From NCBI RefSeq assembly GCF_023155855.1, contig NZ_JAKNUT010000008.1, positions 87,329 to 151,328 on the forward strand: 64,000 nt of DNA, read 5' to 3'. A program made the translations under genes and the position numbers. This stretch comes from Microbacterium aoyamense (lineage in GTDB: Bacteria > Actinomycetota > Actinomycetes > Actinomycetales > Microbacteriaceae). Position 1 is the first letter of the stretch, and each line of letters starts with the position of its first letter. This document shows, in pieces, positions 16,425 to 25,428 of the stretch. The notes below the pieces were generated by a model. The model was not told where the DNA came from. It saw only the letters and a program-made list of their open reading frames with translations, and searched no databases.

Positions 16425-16895
16425 ATGAGCCAGCCCTGGCAGCCGCAGACGCCTCACGAGCGCGCCGTGATGGACGTGCTCGTCGCCATCCGCGCCTTCA
16501 GTGACGCCATGGATCGCATGTACGGCGGCATGAAGGGCGACATGGAGATGAACGCCACCGACCTCGCCGCGCTGCGGATGCTCATCATGCGCGAACAGCG
16601 CGGCGACACCGTCAGCCCTCATCAGGTTGCGAAGCATCTGCGCATCTCGACGGCATCCACCACCAAGCTCATCGACCGCCTCGCCCTCGCGGGGCATGTC
16701 GAGCGCAGGCCCCACCCTCGGGACCGTCGCGCGCGCATCGTCGTGCTCACGCAGACGTCGCGGAGCGAGTTCTATCGGCACTTCGGTGAACGACTGCAGC
16801 TCATGCGCGGCATCGCGACGCGGTACGACGACCGTGAGCTCGCTGTCATCGCGCGATTCCTGTCCGAAGTGGGCGACGTCCTCGACCCGAAATAA
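16425..16895 (+). CDS. MarR-family regulator of carotenoid genes (CrtR-like)
   Basis: A 156-residue winged-helix protein. The recognition region is VSPHQVAKHLRISTASTTKLIDRL (about residues 66-89), followed by the wing LAGHVERRPHPRDRRARIVVLT. The N terminus has the dimerisation helices, AVMDVLVAIRAFSDAMDRM. The ATG follows a purine-rich GGGGAGGGAGGG stretch. It is transcribed divergently from idi-crtE, the same arrangement as crtR in Corynebacterium glutamicum, whose effector is GGPP. Whether GGPP is the ligand here is inference. Confidence 0.9.
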   Translation: MSQPWQPQTPHERAVMDVLVAIRAFSDAMDRMYGGMKGDMEMNATDLAALRMLIMREQRGDTVSPHQVAKHLRISTASTTKLIDRLALAGHVERRPHPRDRRARIVVLTQTSRSEFYRHFGERLQLMRGIATRYDDRELAVIARFLSEVGDVLDPK

Positions 16896-17030
16896 CGTGC
16901 GCAGCCGGGGCCCGCCTGAAGTGCGTAGTCCGCGTGTGAGCGCGAGGTTCAATGCGATTCAGAGTGCATCCCCGTGCGCACGGAGAACCATTCTCAACGG
17001 ACGCTCGCACGGCGGCATGAGGCGAAACGG

Positions 17031-17062
17031 AAGAAGGCGCCCCGTGAACGGGACGCCTTCTT
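17031..17062. terminator. Bidirectional hairpin terminator
   Basis: A 15-bp stem with one mismatch (arms 17031-17045 and 17048-17062, starting AAGAAGGCG) is followed by CTCTTTGTT on the plus strand and CCGTTT on the minus strand. It separates the marR gene from the convergent initiator tRNA. Bases 16896-17030 before it hold no recognisable feature. Confidence 0.7.
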
Positions 17063-17069
17063 CTCTTTG

Positions 17070-17143
17070 TTGCGGGGACAGGATTTGAACCTGCGACCTC
17101 TGGGTTATGAGCCCAGCGAGCTACCGAGCTGCTCCACCCCGCG
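17070..17143 (-). tRNA. Initiator tRNA-fMet (CAT)
   Basis: Reading the minus strand gives a full cloverleaf of 74 nt with anticodon CAT. Two initiator marks are present: an unpaired C1-A72 at the acceptor end (CGCGGGG against CCCCGCA) and three G-C pairs in the anticodon stem (CTGGG/CCCAG). The CCA end is not encoded. Confidence 0.95.
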
Positions 17144-17237
17144 GCACAAGTAGATAGCCTAGCACGGCTTCTCGGGGGGTGGATGCCACGGGCCGCCGTC
17201 GCTTGCCCGGTCCGCCGTCCGCGCGACAGGATGAAGC

Positions 17238-17753
17238 ATGACCTCCCCCCGCGATGCGGATCCCCTGGACGACATCCCCGACGGTCGCGACGAGACCGCC
17301 GCCGAACGCGCGGATCGCAACTGGGTGGAAGTCCTGCAGGAGTTGCGCGTGCTGCAGACGGGCACCCAGATCCTGACGGGCTTCCTGCTCGCGCTCGCGT
17401 TCCAGCCGACGTTCAGCGATCTGAGCGACGGGCAGCGCACGCTGTACCTCATCCTCGTCGTCCTGGCCGCCCTGAGCGCCATCGTCGCGCTCGCACCCGT
17501 CGCACTGCACCGTGTGCTGTTCCAGCGCCGCGCGAAGCCCCGCGTGGTCGAGTACGGACACGCGGCACTCATCACGTCGCTGCTCACGGTCGCGGTGCTG
17601 CTCATCGGTGTCGTGGCCTTCGTCTTCGACGTCGTCGTGGACGGGGCGGCGTCCTGGGCGGCCGTCGTCGCGCTCAGCGTCGTCCTCGTCCTGCTGTGGA
17701 TCATCGCCCCCGCCATCATCCGCGCGCGTCACTCCCGGAAGGAGCGCTCGTGA
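17238..17753 (+). CDS. DUF6328 family membrane protein
   Basis: A 171-residue protein with a cytoplasmic N terminus, a NWVEVLQELRVLQTGTQILTGFLLALAFQ segment characteristic of DUF6328, and four hydrophobic helices (about residues 48-66, 74-96, 112-132, 140-160). Some databases call the family a sodium:proton antiporter, but it is far too short for that and no function is established. The stop overlaps the nitrilase-family start by 4 nt. Confidence 0.85.
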   Translation: MTSPRDADPLDDIPDGRDETAAERADRNWVEVLQELRVLQTGTQILTGFLLALAFQPTFSDLSDGQRTLYLILVVLAALSAIVALAPVALHRVLFQRRAKPRVVEYGHAALITSLLTVAVLLIGVVAFVFDVVVDGAASWAAVVALSVVLVLLWIIAPAIIRARHSRKERS

Positions 17754-18556
17754 CGAGCCCGACCACCGCCATCGCCGTCGGCCAGTTCGCCCCGACGGCC
17801 GACACCGCGGCGAATCTCGCGATCATCTCGGAGCTCGTGGCCGAGGCATCCCGCCGTGGGGCGAAGCTCATCGTCCTGCCCGAGTACGCGAGCTGGTTCA
17901 TCGACCCCTTCGACGAGTCGCTCGCGGCGCACGCGCAGGATGTGGACGGCCCGTTCGTCCAGCGCCTCGTCGCCCTTGCCGGCGAGCACGCGATCCACGT
18001 CGTCGCGGGTCTTCTCGAGCGCGGAGATGCGGGTCGCGTGCGCAATGCCGTCGTCGCGGTCGACGGCACCGGACTCCTCGCGACCTATCGCAAGCTGCAC
18101 CTCTACGACGCCTTCGGACAGCGCGAGTCCGACTGGGTCGAGCCCGGCGAGATCGCCGCCCCCGAGACCTTCGTGCTCGACGGCCTGACGTTCGGGCTCA
18201 TGACCTGCTACGACTTGCGGTTCCCCGAGTCGGGGCGTGTGCTGGCGGATGCCGGAGCCGACGTCGTCCTCGTACCCGCCGAGTGGGTGCGGGGGCCGCT
18301 CAAGGAGCACCACTGGCGTACGCTCCTGCAGGCTCGCGCGATCGAGAACACGCTGTTCGTCGCAGCCGCGGATCATCCGCCGCCCCTCGGCGTCGGGCTG
18401 TCGATGGTCGTCGACCCCCAGGGCGTCGAGCTCGTGGGGATCGGCACCGGCACCGGGGTGGCCGTCGCGCACCTCGACCGCGACGCCGTCGCGCGGGTGC
18501 GCCGCGTGAACCCCGCACTGCGGCTGCGCCGGTTCGCCGTCGTGCCGAAGTCCTAG
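17750..18556 (+). CDS. Nitrilase-superfamily amidohydrolase
   Basis: A 268-residue carbon-nitrogen hydrolase with the full Glu-Lys-Cys triad: E in LPEYASW, K in YRKLHLYDAFG and C in MTCYDLRFPE. The last two motifs place it with the omega-amidase/Nit branch, which includes deaminated-glutathione amidases, rather than with true nitrilases. It begins at a GTG inside the DUF6328 stop, with GGAAGGAG upstream. It is convergent with the aminotransferase gene; a link between an omega-amidase-like enzyme and a kynurenine-aminotransferase-like enzyme is known in metabolite repair, so co-location may be meaningful. Confidence 0.9.
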   Translation: MTSPTTAIAVGQFAPTADTAANLAIISELVAEASRRGAKLIVLPEYASWFIDPFDESLAAHAQDVDGPFVQRLVALAGEHAIHVVAGLLERGDAGRVRNAVVAVDGTGLLATYRKLHLYDAFGQRESDWVEPGEIAAPETFVLDGLTFGLMTCYDLRFPESGRVLADAGADVVLVPAEWVRGPLKEHHWRTLLQARAIENTLFVAAADHPPPLGVGLSMVVDPQGVELVGIGTGTGVAVAHLDRDAVARVRRVNPALRLRRFAVVPKS

Positions 18557-18571
18557 GCGGAAGCCGGCGGC

Positions 18572-19774
18572 TCAGGAGCGCAGCACCGACAGGCGGGATG
18601 CCGCCTCCTCCAGCACCTCGATGCGCTTGCAGGCGGCGAAGCGCACGAGCGTCCCGTATTCGTGCCGGTGCGTCGGAGAGGCGAAGGCCGTGAGCGGGAT
18701 CGCGACGACTCCGGCGCGCTCGGGCAGCTCGCGGCAGAAGACCGCGGCATCCCTCGCCCCGACGCTCGACGCGTCGGCGACGGTGAAATACGAGCCCGCC
18801 GGAACCGAGACGTCGAAGCCCGCCGCCTGAAGGCCCGCGCCGAGGATGTCGCGCTTGCGGGCCATGTCCTCGGCGATCCTCGCGAAGAAGGCGTCCGGCA
18901 GCCGCAGCCCGGTCGCGATCGCGGGCTGGAACGGAGCACCGTTCACGTAGGTCAGGAACTGCTTGACCGCCAGGACGGCGTCGACGAGCGGAGCGGGACC
19001 CGAGATCCATCCGATCTTCCAGCCGGTCGTGGAGAACGTCTTGCCGCCCGAAGAGATCGTCAGAGTGCGCTCCCAGGCGCCCGGCAAGGTCGCGATCGGC
19101 ACGTGCGGGCCGTTGAAGACGAGGTGCTCGTAGACCTCGTCGGTGAGGATGACGGCGTCGTGCTCGTGCGCGAGACGGACGACCGCCTCGCGGACCTCGG
19201 CGCCGAACACCGCGCCGGTGGGGTTGTGCGGATCGTTCACGAGGATGACGCGGGTGCGGTCGGTCACCGCGGCCGCGAGCTCGTCGAGATCGGGCTGGAA
19301 GTGCGGCCACCGCAGCGGCACCGTCACGATCCGGGCGCCCGAGAGCGCGACGACAGCCGCGTACGAGTCGTAGTGCGGTTCGAAGACGACGACCTCGTCA
19401 TCCGGCCCGTCCACCAGCGCGAGCAGCGCGGCGGCGAGAGCCTCGGTCGCGCCCGCGGTCACGACGACGTCGCGGTGCGGGTCGAGCGCGATGCCGTAGA
19501 ACCGCTCCTGATGATTCGCGATCGCGTGGAGGAGGTCCGGGATGCCGCGGCCCGGCGGGTACTGGTTGACGCCGTTGGCGATCGCGGCGCGCGCGACCTC
19601 GAGCACGTCGGCCGGCCCGTCCTCGTCAGGGAACCCCTGGCCCAGATTGATCGCGCCCGTGCGGCTCGCGAGGGCGGACATCTCGGCGAAGATGGTCGGA
19701 CGGATGACGCCGTCGTGGCCGATCAGGCCGGCGCCCGCCGCCGCGCGACGCCAGGCACCGGGGATCTCTCGCAT
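18572..19774 (-). CDS. Class I/II aminotransferase (DapC/kynurenine aminotransferase-like)
   Basis: A 400-residue PLP enzyme. The Schiff-base lysine is in SSGGKTFSTTGWKIGW (about residue 240); other family motifs are NLGQGFPDEDGP, NQYPPGRG, NDPHNPTGAV and DEVYEHLVF. The sequence closely resembles what I remember of M. tuberculosis DapC (Rv0858c), which is assigned to N-succinyldiaminopimelate transamination, and of glutamine/kynurenine transaminases. Substrate cannot be read from the sequence. The ATG is leaderless-like, with TACGGT 6 nt upstream. Confidence 0.9.
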   Translation of the reverse strand: MREIPGAWRRAAAGAGLIGHDGVIRPTIFAEMSALASRTGAINLGQGFPDEDGPADVLEVARAAIANGVNQYPPGRGIPDLLHAIANHQERFYGIALDPHRDVVVTAGATEALAAALLALVDGPDDEVVVFEPHYDSYAAVVALSGARIVTVPLRWPHFQPDLDELAAAVTDRTRVILVNDPHNPTGAVFGAEVREAVVRLAHEHDAVILTDEVYEHLVFNGPHVPIATLPGAWERTLTISSGGKTFSTTGWKIGWISGPAPLVDAVLAVKQFLTYVNGAPFQPAIATGLRLPDAFFARIAEDMARKRDILGAGLQAAGFDVSVPAGSYFTVADASSVGARDAAVFCRELPERAGVVAIPLTAFASPTHRHEYGTLVRFAACKRIEVLEEAASRLSVLRS

Positions 19775-19908
19775 CCTGAAACCGTACTCGCCCTCTGCAG
19801 ATCATTCGCGTCGTGCTCTTGTGCTTTGCATAGGTGGGACGCATCCGCGGCATAAGAAACGCACAGCATCCGCGGGCACAGTGGAGGAAGCTTGAAGAAG
19901 GAGCAACC

Positions 19909-21537
19909 ATGAGCGACAACCAGGGCGAGCGTCCGCAGGACGAGACCCCCGCAGACCAGACTGCGGCAGAAGGCGACCCCACGACCGACGCATCCGCTCC
20001 CGCGGCTGCCGCGACGGCCGCACCGCAGGCACCGGAGGCGACGACGCCCCCGGCTGCGGCTCCCCAGACCCCCGCGACGCCCCCCGTCGCTCCTCCCGCC
20101 GGCTGGACGATCCCCGCGCGTCCCGCCGCACCCGCCGGGGCTGCGCTGGCGTACGCCCGTCCCCAGGGCTACGCCGGCCAGCCCGCCGGGCCGCAGGCCT
20201 ATGCGGGTCAGGCGCCGTACGGTCAGGCGCCCTACGGTGCATCGTTCGGTCAGGCAGCCGCCCGCCCGGGTGAGACCCAGCCGACGCTGCCGCTGACGGG
20301 CGCCGTGCAGACCGCCCCGGCACCCAAGAAGCAGAAGACCGGCACGAAGGTCGCGGGTCTCATCGTCGCGGCCGCCCTCGTGAGCGGCGCCGCCGGTCTC
20401 GGCGGAGTGTGGATCGGGTCGAACCTGTTCTCCAACGACGGCATCACCCCCGCCGCCGGTCCGAGCACGGTCACGGTCAACGACACCGAGTCGGTCAATC
20501 AGACGACGGCGATCGCGGCGAAGGTCGTCCCGAGCGTCGTCACGATCGAGGCATCGAGCCAGAGCGGCTCGGGCACCGGTTCGGGCGTCGTCCTCACGAG
20601 CGACGGCTACGTCGTGACGAACACGCACGTCGTGACCCTCGACGGCGCTTCGAGCGACGCGACGATCCGCGTCACGACGTCGGACGGCCGCGTCTTCGAC
20701 GCAGAGATCGTCGGCACCGACCCCACGTACGACCTCGCGGTCATCAAGCTGGTGGATGCCGAGGGCCTCACGCCCATCGAGTTCGCCGACTCCTCGAAGC
20801 TCAACGTCGGCGACCAGACGATCGCCGTCGGCGCACCGCTGGGCCTGTCGAACACCGTCACGACGGGCATCGTGAGCGCGCTCAACCGCTCGATCGAGAT
20901 CCAGTCCTCGGCCGCCCCCGATTCGAGTGCCGAGCCTGAGGACGGCGACGACAGCGAGCAGCAGAACCCCGAGGACCAGTCGCCGTTCTTCTTCGACTTC
21001 GGTCAGGGCGAGCAGCAGCAGGGCCAGGCCACCGAGACGATCAAGATCGCGGTCATCCAGACCGATGCCGCGATCAACCCCGGCAACTCCGGCGGCGCGC
21101 TCGTCGACTCGTCCGGCGAGCTCATCGGGATCAACGTCGCGATCGCCTCGGCGGGCGGATCGTCGGGTCAGTCCGGCAACATCGGCGTGGGCTTCTCGAT
21201 CCCGTCCGACATCGTCCAGCGCATCACCGACGAGATCATCGCGGACGGCGCTGCGACGCACGGACTCCTGGGCGCGAACGTGCTGTCGGCGGCCTACGTC
21301 GAGGGAACGACCATCACCGGTGCCTACATCGACGAGGTCGTGGACGGCGGCGCAGCGGCGGAAGCCGGCCTGGCGAAGGGCGACATCGTCACGGCCTTCA
21401 ACGGGGTGCCGGTCACCGACTCGGTCGACCTCACGGCGCAGGTCCGTGCGGCGGCCGCCGGCTCCGACGCGACGGTCACCTTCGTCCGCGACGGCAAGAC
21501 CCAGACGGTCGACGTCACTCTCGGCGAACTCCAGTAA
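19909..21537 (+). CDS. HtrA/DegP-type membrane-anchored serine protease with PDZ domain
   Basis: A 542-residue protein in the usual actinobacterial order: a long Ala/Pro/Gln-rich cytoplasmic N terminus (1-145), one membrane helix (about 148-170), a trypsin-like domain with H240 (NTHVV), D275 (DPTYDLAV) and S394 (NPGNSGGAL), and a PDZ domain (about 440-535). An acidic Glu/Gln insertion (about 338-376) sits in a protease loop. The start is the ATG behind GAAGAAGGAG. Such proteases handle damaged or signalling proteins at the outer membrane face. It stands alone, between the divergent aminotransferase and the TagF-like genes. Confidence 0.95.
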   Translation: MSDNQGERPQDETPADQTAAEGDPTTDASAPAAAATAAPQAPEATTPPAAAPQTPATPPVAPPAGWTIPARPAAPAGAALAYARPQGYAGQPAGPQAYAGQAPYGQAPYGASFGQAAARPGETQPTLPLTGAVQTAPAPKKQKTGTKVAGLIVAAALVSGAAGLGGVWIGSNLFSNDGITPAAGPSTVTVNDTESVNQTTAIAAKVVPSVVTIEASSQSGSGTGSGVVLTSDGYVVTNTHVVTLDGASSDATIRVTTSDGRVFDAEIVGTDPTYDLAVIKLVDAEGLTPIEFADSSKLNVGDQTIAVGAPLGLSNTVTTGIVSALNRSIEIQSSAAPDSSAEPEDGDDSEQQNPEDQSPFFFDFGQGEQQQGQATETIKIAVIQTDAAINPGNSGGALVDSSGELIGINVAIASAGGSSGQSGNIGVGFSIPSDIVQRITDEIIADGAATHGLLGANVLSAAYVEGTTITGAYIDEVVDGGAAAEAGLAKGDIVTAFNGVPVTDSVDLTAQVRAAAAGSDATVTFVRDGKTQTVDVTLGELQ

Positions 21538-21547
21538 CACGGTTCGA

Positions 21548-21584
21548 GGACGCCACCCCGCGATAGGCTCGCGGGGTGGCGTCC
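21548..21584. terminator. 15-bp hairpin containing the next gene's GTG start
   Basis: A perfect inverted repeat (arms start GGACGCCACCCCGCG and end with its complement, 7-nt loop) follows the htrA stop and looks like its terminator, with TTCTC after it. The right arm contains the GTG at 21576, and the loop region contains the TAGGCT -10 hexamer (21564-21569). Confidence 0.6.
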
Positions 21585-22847
21585 TTCTCATTCGGCGCGG
21601 GGAATGCGCGAAAGCTCGCAGCGATCCCGCTGTATGCCGCGGGGCGCATGCTGACCGCCATCGTTCCGCGCTCGCGCGACGAGTGGGTCTTCGGGTGCGG
21701 CGCCGGCATCGGCGACGGGGCCCTGGCGCTGTGGGATCTCGTCGCGACCGAAGGGCACGCGGCCGTCTGGCTCGTGGGCTCGGAGCGCGAGGCGAAGGAT
21801 GCCGCAGCCCGCGGCATCCCGTGCCTCCCCAAGACGTCGCTCGCCGGGCTCTGGCGCACCGCGCGGGCGCGTGTCGTGGTGGTCACCCACGGGTTCGGCG
21901 ACGTCAACCGCTATGCCGTTTCCGGCGCCTTCGTCGTGCAGCTGTGGCACGGCATCCCGCTCAAGCGCATCGGACTCGATTCCCCCGAGACGCTGCGCCT
22001 TCCCGGACCTCTGCGCCGACTGCCGGTCGCCGGTGCGGCGCGGCGCCTGCTCGCGACGATGTTCCGCGGCGCGATGCGCCGCATCCGCGTGCTCCCCGCG
22101 GCGTCCGACGTCGTCCGCGGCCGGCTCGAGTCGGCCTTCGCGCTGCCGGACGCCCGTGTACCGGTGACGGGTGAACCGCGCGTCGACGTTCTGTCGCAGG
22201 GCGACCCGCAGGTGCGGCGTGCGCGGGCGCGTGCCACGATCGTCGCCCTCACGGGGGATCTCGATCCCGAGTCCCGCCTCGTGCTGTACGCGCCGACGTG
22301 GCGCGACGGCGACGTCGATCCCGCGATCCCCGCACCCGACGAATGGGCCGCGATCCTCGACGTCCTCGAGCGCGAGAACGCGACGCTGCTGGTGCGCTCG
22401 CACCCGCTCGGTGCGGGTGACTACGAGCCGCCGACACCGGATCCGCGCGTGCGGAGTCTCGGCAGCGACCTCGTCAGCGACGTCACGCCTCTGCTGTCGG
22501 GGCTCGACGCCCTCGTGACCGACTATTCGTCCCTCGCGTTCGACGCGGCACTCGTGCCGTTGCCCGTCGTCTACCTCGCCCCCGACGTCGAGGAGTACGC
22601 GCGCAGGCGCGGCTTCTACGGGCGGTACTTCGACGTCGCGGGGGAGCGGTGGTCGTCGACCTGGCAGGATGCCGCAGCCGACCTCGCCGCAGTCCTGGGC
22701 GATCCGCAGGAGCACGAGCGGCGGGTCGCGGCATCCCGTGCCCTCGACGACGCCGTGCACCGGCATCGCGACGGCCGCAACACCGAGAGGGTGTACCGTG
22801 CGATTCTGGCGGGCCTCGCCCGCGACCCGAAGAAGGGACGTCGATGA
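21576..22847 (+). CDS. CDP-glycerol glycerophosphotransferase-like (TagB/TagF family), first copy
   Basis: A 423-residue protein of the family that transfers glycerol- or ribitol-phosphate units to wall polymers. Typical motifs are QLWHGIPLKRIGLDSPE (about 127-143), LYAPTWRDG (about 229-237) and SDVTPLLSGLDALVTDYSSLAFDAAL (about 301-325). There is no membrane helix; association is probably peripheral. A TAGGCT hexamer 6 nt before the GTG predicts a leaderless start inside the hairpin described above. The stop overlaps the next TagF-like gene by 4 nt. The actual polymer is unknown. Confidence 0.88.
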   Translation: MASFSFGAGNARKLAAIPLYAAGRMLTAIVPRSRDEWVFGCGAGIGDGALALWDLVATEGHAAVWLVGSEREAKDAAARGIPCLPKTSLAGLWRTARARVVVVTHGFGDVNRYAVSGAFVVQLWHGIPLKRIGLDSPETLRLPGPLRRLPVAGAARRLLATMFRGAMRRIRVLPAASDVVRGRLESAFALPDARVPVTGEPRVDVLSQGDPQVRRARARATIVALTGDLDPESRLVLYAPTWRDGDVDPAIPAPDEWAAILDVLERENATLLVRSHPLGAGDYEPPTPDPRVRSLGSDLVSDVTPLLSGLDALVTDYSSLAFDAALVPLPVVYLAPDVEEYARRRGFYGRYFDVAGERWSSTWQDAAADLAAVLGDPQEHERRVAASRALDDAVHRHRDGRNTERVYRAILAGLARDPKKGRR

Positions 22848-24283
22848 CCGACGCACGGTTCCAGACCGAGTCAGGCGAGCCGGCGCTCGTGCTCTCGGGC
22901 ACGGGTGCGCGCCCGTCCGCCGTGGCGCTGGTGGGTCCGCGTGCGCGGGTCGAGGCGTCGCTCACGGGTCGCGGCAAGACGTGGCGGGCTGTCCTTCCGC
23001 TACGGGCGGCACGCTGGGGCGGGCCGGAGCTTCCGCTGCCCTCGGGCACCTATCGCCTCGAGTCGTCCGGCATCCACGACGCACCGGGATCGCTCCCGAC
23101 CACGCTCCTCGGCACCCTGCGGGCGAGCCTCGAGGGCTGGACCGTCCGCATCGGACCCCCGATCGACCCCGCCTACGACTCGGGCGAGGGGCAGGATGCC
23201 CTCGAGCGGCGCTACCAGACCCGGCCGGGCGGACTCGAGAACGCGGTGTTCTTCGAGAGCTTCTACGGCCGCAACGCGAGCTGCAATCCGCTCGCGATCG
23301 ATCGCGAGCTCGCGCGCCGCGCGCCGGGCGTGACGCGGTACTGGAGCGTGGTCGACCTCTCCGTCCGCGTCCCCGACGGCTCGATCCCGGTCGTCGACGG
23401 GAGCCCCGAGTGGTGGCGCGCGCGCGGCGCTTCGCGCCTGCTCGTCGTCAACGACTGGCTGCGGCGGCGGTTCGAGCGACGTTCGGGCCAGGTCGTGCTG
23501 CAGACGTGGCACGGCACGCCGCTCAAGCGCCTCGCGCTGCATCGGCCCGGCTTCGATCCGCGCCGTATGGCGGCGGTCGTGCGCGAATCGCGACGGTGGA
23601 ACGTCCTGCTCGCGCAGAATCCGTATGCCGCACGGCTCCTCGGCAAGGCCTACGCGTTCCTCACACGGCCGATCTGGGTCGAGGGGTACCCGCGCAACGA
23701 CGTCCTGGTCACGGGCGACGGCAGCGCCACGCGCGAGGCCCTCGGCATCCGTCCCGACGAACGCGTCGTCCTCTACGCGCCGACGTGGCGCGACGATCGC
23801 GACGAGATCGTCGACTTCCTCGATCCCGCGGCCCTCGCATCGGCGATCGACGCCGTCGTGCTGGTGCGCGGTCATTCGCGGACGCTGCAGCCGGGGAAGG
23901 ATGCCGCCGGTCCGCGCGTCATCGACGTCACGGCATTCCCCGACACGTCGCAGCTGCTCCTGGTCGCCGACGAGCTCGTGACGGACTACTCGTCGGTCAT
24001 GTTCGACTTCTCGGTCACGGGCAAGCCCATGTACTTCCTCGTGCCCGACATGGAGCACTACCGCGGCGAGCTGCGCGGCTTCTACTTCGACCTCGCCGAT
24101 CACGCGCCCGGGCCCGTCGTCCGTTCGCAGGACGAGCTGATCGCCGCGCTCGCGTCGCCCGACCCCGCGACCCACGCCGAGAAGTACGCCGTGTGGCGTG
24201 CGAAGTTCAATCCGCGTGACGATGGTCACGCGGCGCAGCGTGTGGTCGCCCGCATCCTCGACCAGGGCTTCGTCGCCCGCTGA
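22844..24283 (+). CDS. CDP-glycerol glycerophosphotransferase-like, second copy
   Basis: A 479-residue relative of the preceding protein with an extra N-terminal beta-rich domain (about 1-110) of unknown role. Family motifs are ENAVFFESFYGRNASCNP, LQTWHGTPLKRLALH, LYAPTWRDD and DELVTDYSSVMFDFSV, followed by KPMYFLVPDMEHY. The ATG overlaps the previous stop and has an AAGAAGGGA ribosome site. Together the two probably extend and prime a phosphodiester polymer. It is convergent with the glycosyltransferase gene. Confidence 0.88.
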   Translation: MTDARFQTESGEPALVLSGTGARPSAVALVGPRARVEASLTGRGKTWRAVLPLRAARWGGPELPLPSGTYRLESSGIHDAPGSLPTTLLGTLRASLEGWTVRIGPPIDPAYDSGEGQDALERRYQTRPGGLENAVFFESFYGRNASCNPLAIDRELARRAPGVTRYWSVVDLSVRVPDGSIPVVDGSPEWWRARGASRLLVVNDWLRRRFERRSGQVVLQTWHGTPLKRLALHRPGFDPRRMAAVVRESRRWNVLLAQNPYAARLLGKAYAFLTRPIWVEGYPRNDVLVTGDGSATREALGIRPDERVVLYAPTWRDDRDEIVDFLDPAALASAIDAVVLVRGHSRTLQPGKDAAGPRVIDVTAFPDTSQLLLVADELVTDYSSVMFDFSVTGKPMYFLVPDMEHYRGELRGFYFDLADHAPGPVVRSQDELIAALASPDPATHAEKYAVWRAKFNPRDDGHAAQRVVARILDQGFVAR

Positions 24284-24292
24284 CGCCGCTCG

Positions 24293-25387
24293 TCAGGGCA
24301 GGGGCGTGTTCCGGCTCCCGAGCCGCGACGTGTCCACCGTGTCGTGCGCGCCGCGTACGACGCCGATGACGAACCCCGCACCCCACGAGAGGTGCATGGA
24401 CGGCAGCACGGCGGCCGTCCACAGCTTGTCGCGCCATCCTCTGCCGCCTCCCGCGCCGAGCGCGACCGCGACGATGAGCAGTGCGTACAGGGCGATCGGA
24501 ACGTAGACGACGGATGCCACGGCCGACCAGATCCCCGAGATCACGCCGGTCAGCTGCAGCAGGCCGACCACGAGGGCGAGCACGACGTTCAGCACGAGCA
24601 GGGGCGGCGCGAAGAAGCGGAGCGAGTTGCCGCGTCCGAATCGGCGCACGAGTTCGCCGCGCCAGCGCCCGGTCGCGTAGAACTGCCGCACGAGCCGCGG
24701 CCAGCTCTCGCGGGGCCAGTACGTGACCGACAGCGAAGGATCGAACCACACGCGATACCCGGCACGACGGATGCGCAGATTGAGCTCCCAGTCCTCGCCG
24801 CGGCGGATCGACTCGTCGAACAGTCCGACCTCGTCGAGGACGGCTCGGCGCATCACGCCCAGATACGCGGACTCGGCCTCGCCCGCCTGCGTCCCGCCGT
24901 GGTAGGCGCCGCCGCCCAGACCGATGGGGGAGTTGTAGGCGCGCGCGACGGCCCGCTGGAACGGCGATCGGCCGTCGGCGCGCATGACGCCGCCGACGTT
25001 CGCGGCGCGCACGCTCTCGAGCGTCTCGAGCGCCCGGCGGGCGTAGTCGGGCTCGAGCTCGGAGTGGGCGTCGACCCGCACGATCGTCGGGTATCGTCCG
25101 GCGCGGATCGCGAGGTTGAGTCCGACGGGGATGTCGGCCACAGGGTTGTCGATCAGCACGATGCGTCCATCGGCGGCCGCGAGCGAGCGGGCGAGCTCGG
25201 TGGTGCCGTCGGTCGATGGCGCGAGCGCGATGACGAGCTCGACGGGGCCTGCGACATCCTGCGCGAGGACAGTCCGCACAGCGCGCTCGAGATAACCGAT
25301 CTCGTTCAGGACCGGCATGACGAACGTGACGCCGGAGCCCGCGGGGATGACCGGTGCATCCTTGCGACCGGGATCCACGACATGCAC
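24293..25387 (-). CDS. Family 2 glycosyltransferase, membrane-associated
   Basis: A 364-residue GT-A glycosyltransferase. The nucleotide-sugar pocket is VTFVMPVLNEIGYLERAVRTVL (about 20-41), the metal site DAHSE (about 112-116; the first Asp starts the usual DxD position) and the acceptor region RGEDWELNLRI (about 204-214). Three hydrophobic helices close the protein (about 270-350). The GTG at 25387 is supported by CATGAT 6 nt upstream; a second GTG lies three codons in. It resembles the succinoglycan ExoA-type branch and sits among TagF-like genes, suggesting a role in the same polymer. Confidence 0.85.
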   Translation of the reverse strand: MHVVDPGRKDAPVIPAGSGVTFVMPVLNEIGYLERAVRTVLAQDVAGPVELVIALAPSTDGTTELARSLAAADGRIVLIDNPVADIPVGLNLAIRAGRYPTIVRVDAHSELEPDYARRALETLESVRAANVGGVMRADGRSPFQRAVARAYNSPIGLGGGAYHGGTQAGEAESAYLGVMRRAVLDEVGLFDESIRRGEDWELNLRIRRAGYRVWFDPSLSVTYWPRESWPRLVRQFYATGRWRGELVRRFGRGNSLRFFAPPLLVLNVVLALVVGLLQLTGVISGIWSAVASVVYVPIALYALLIVAVALGAGGGRGWRDKLWTAAVLPSMHLSWGAGFVIGVVRGAHDTVDTSRLGSRNTPLP

Positions 25388-25416
25388 GCGTCGATCATGT
25401 CATGCCCGCCCGTGGG

Positions 25417-25422
25417 TACGCT
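25417..25422 (+). promoter_or_regulatory. -10 element of third TagF-like gene (leaderless)
   Basis: TACGCT, then 6 nt, then the GTG at 25429. Confidence 0.5.
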
Positions 25423-25428
25423 GGAGGG

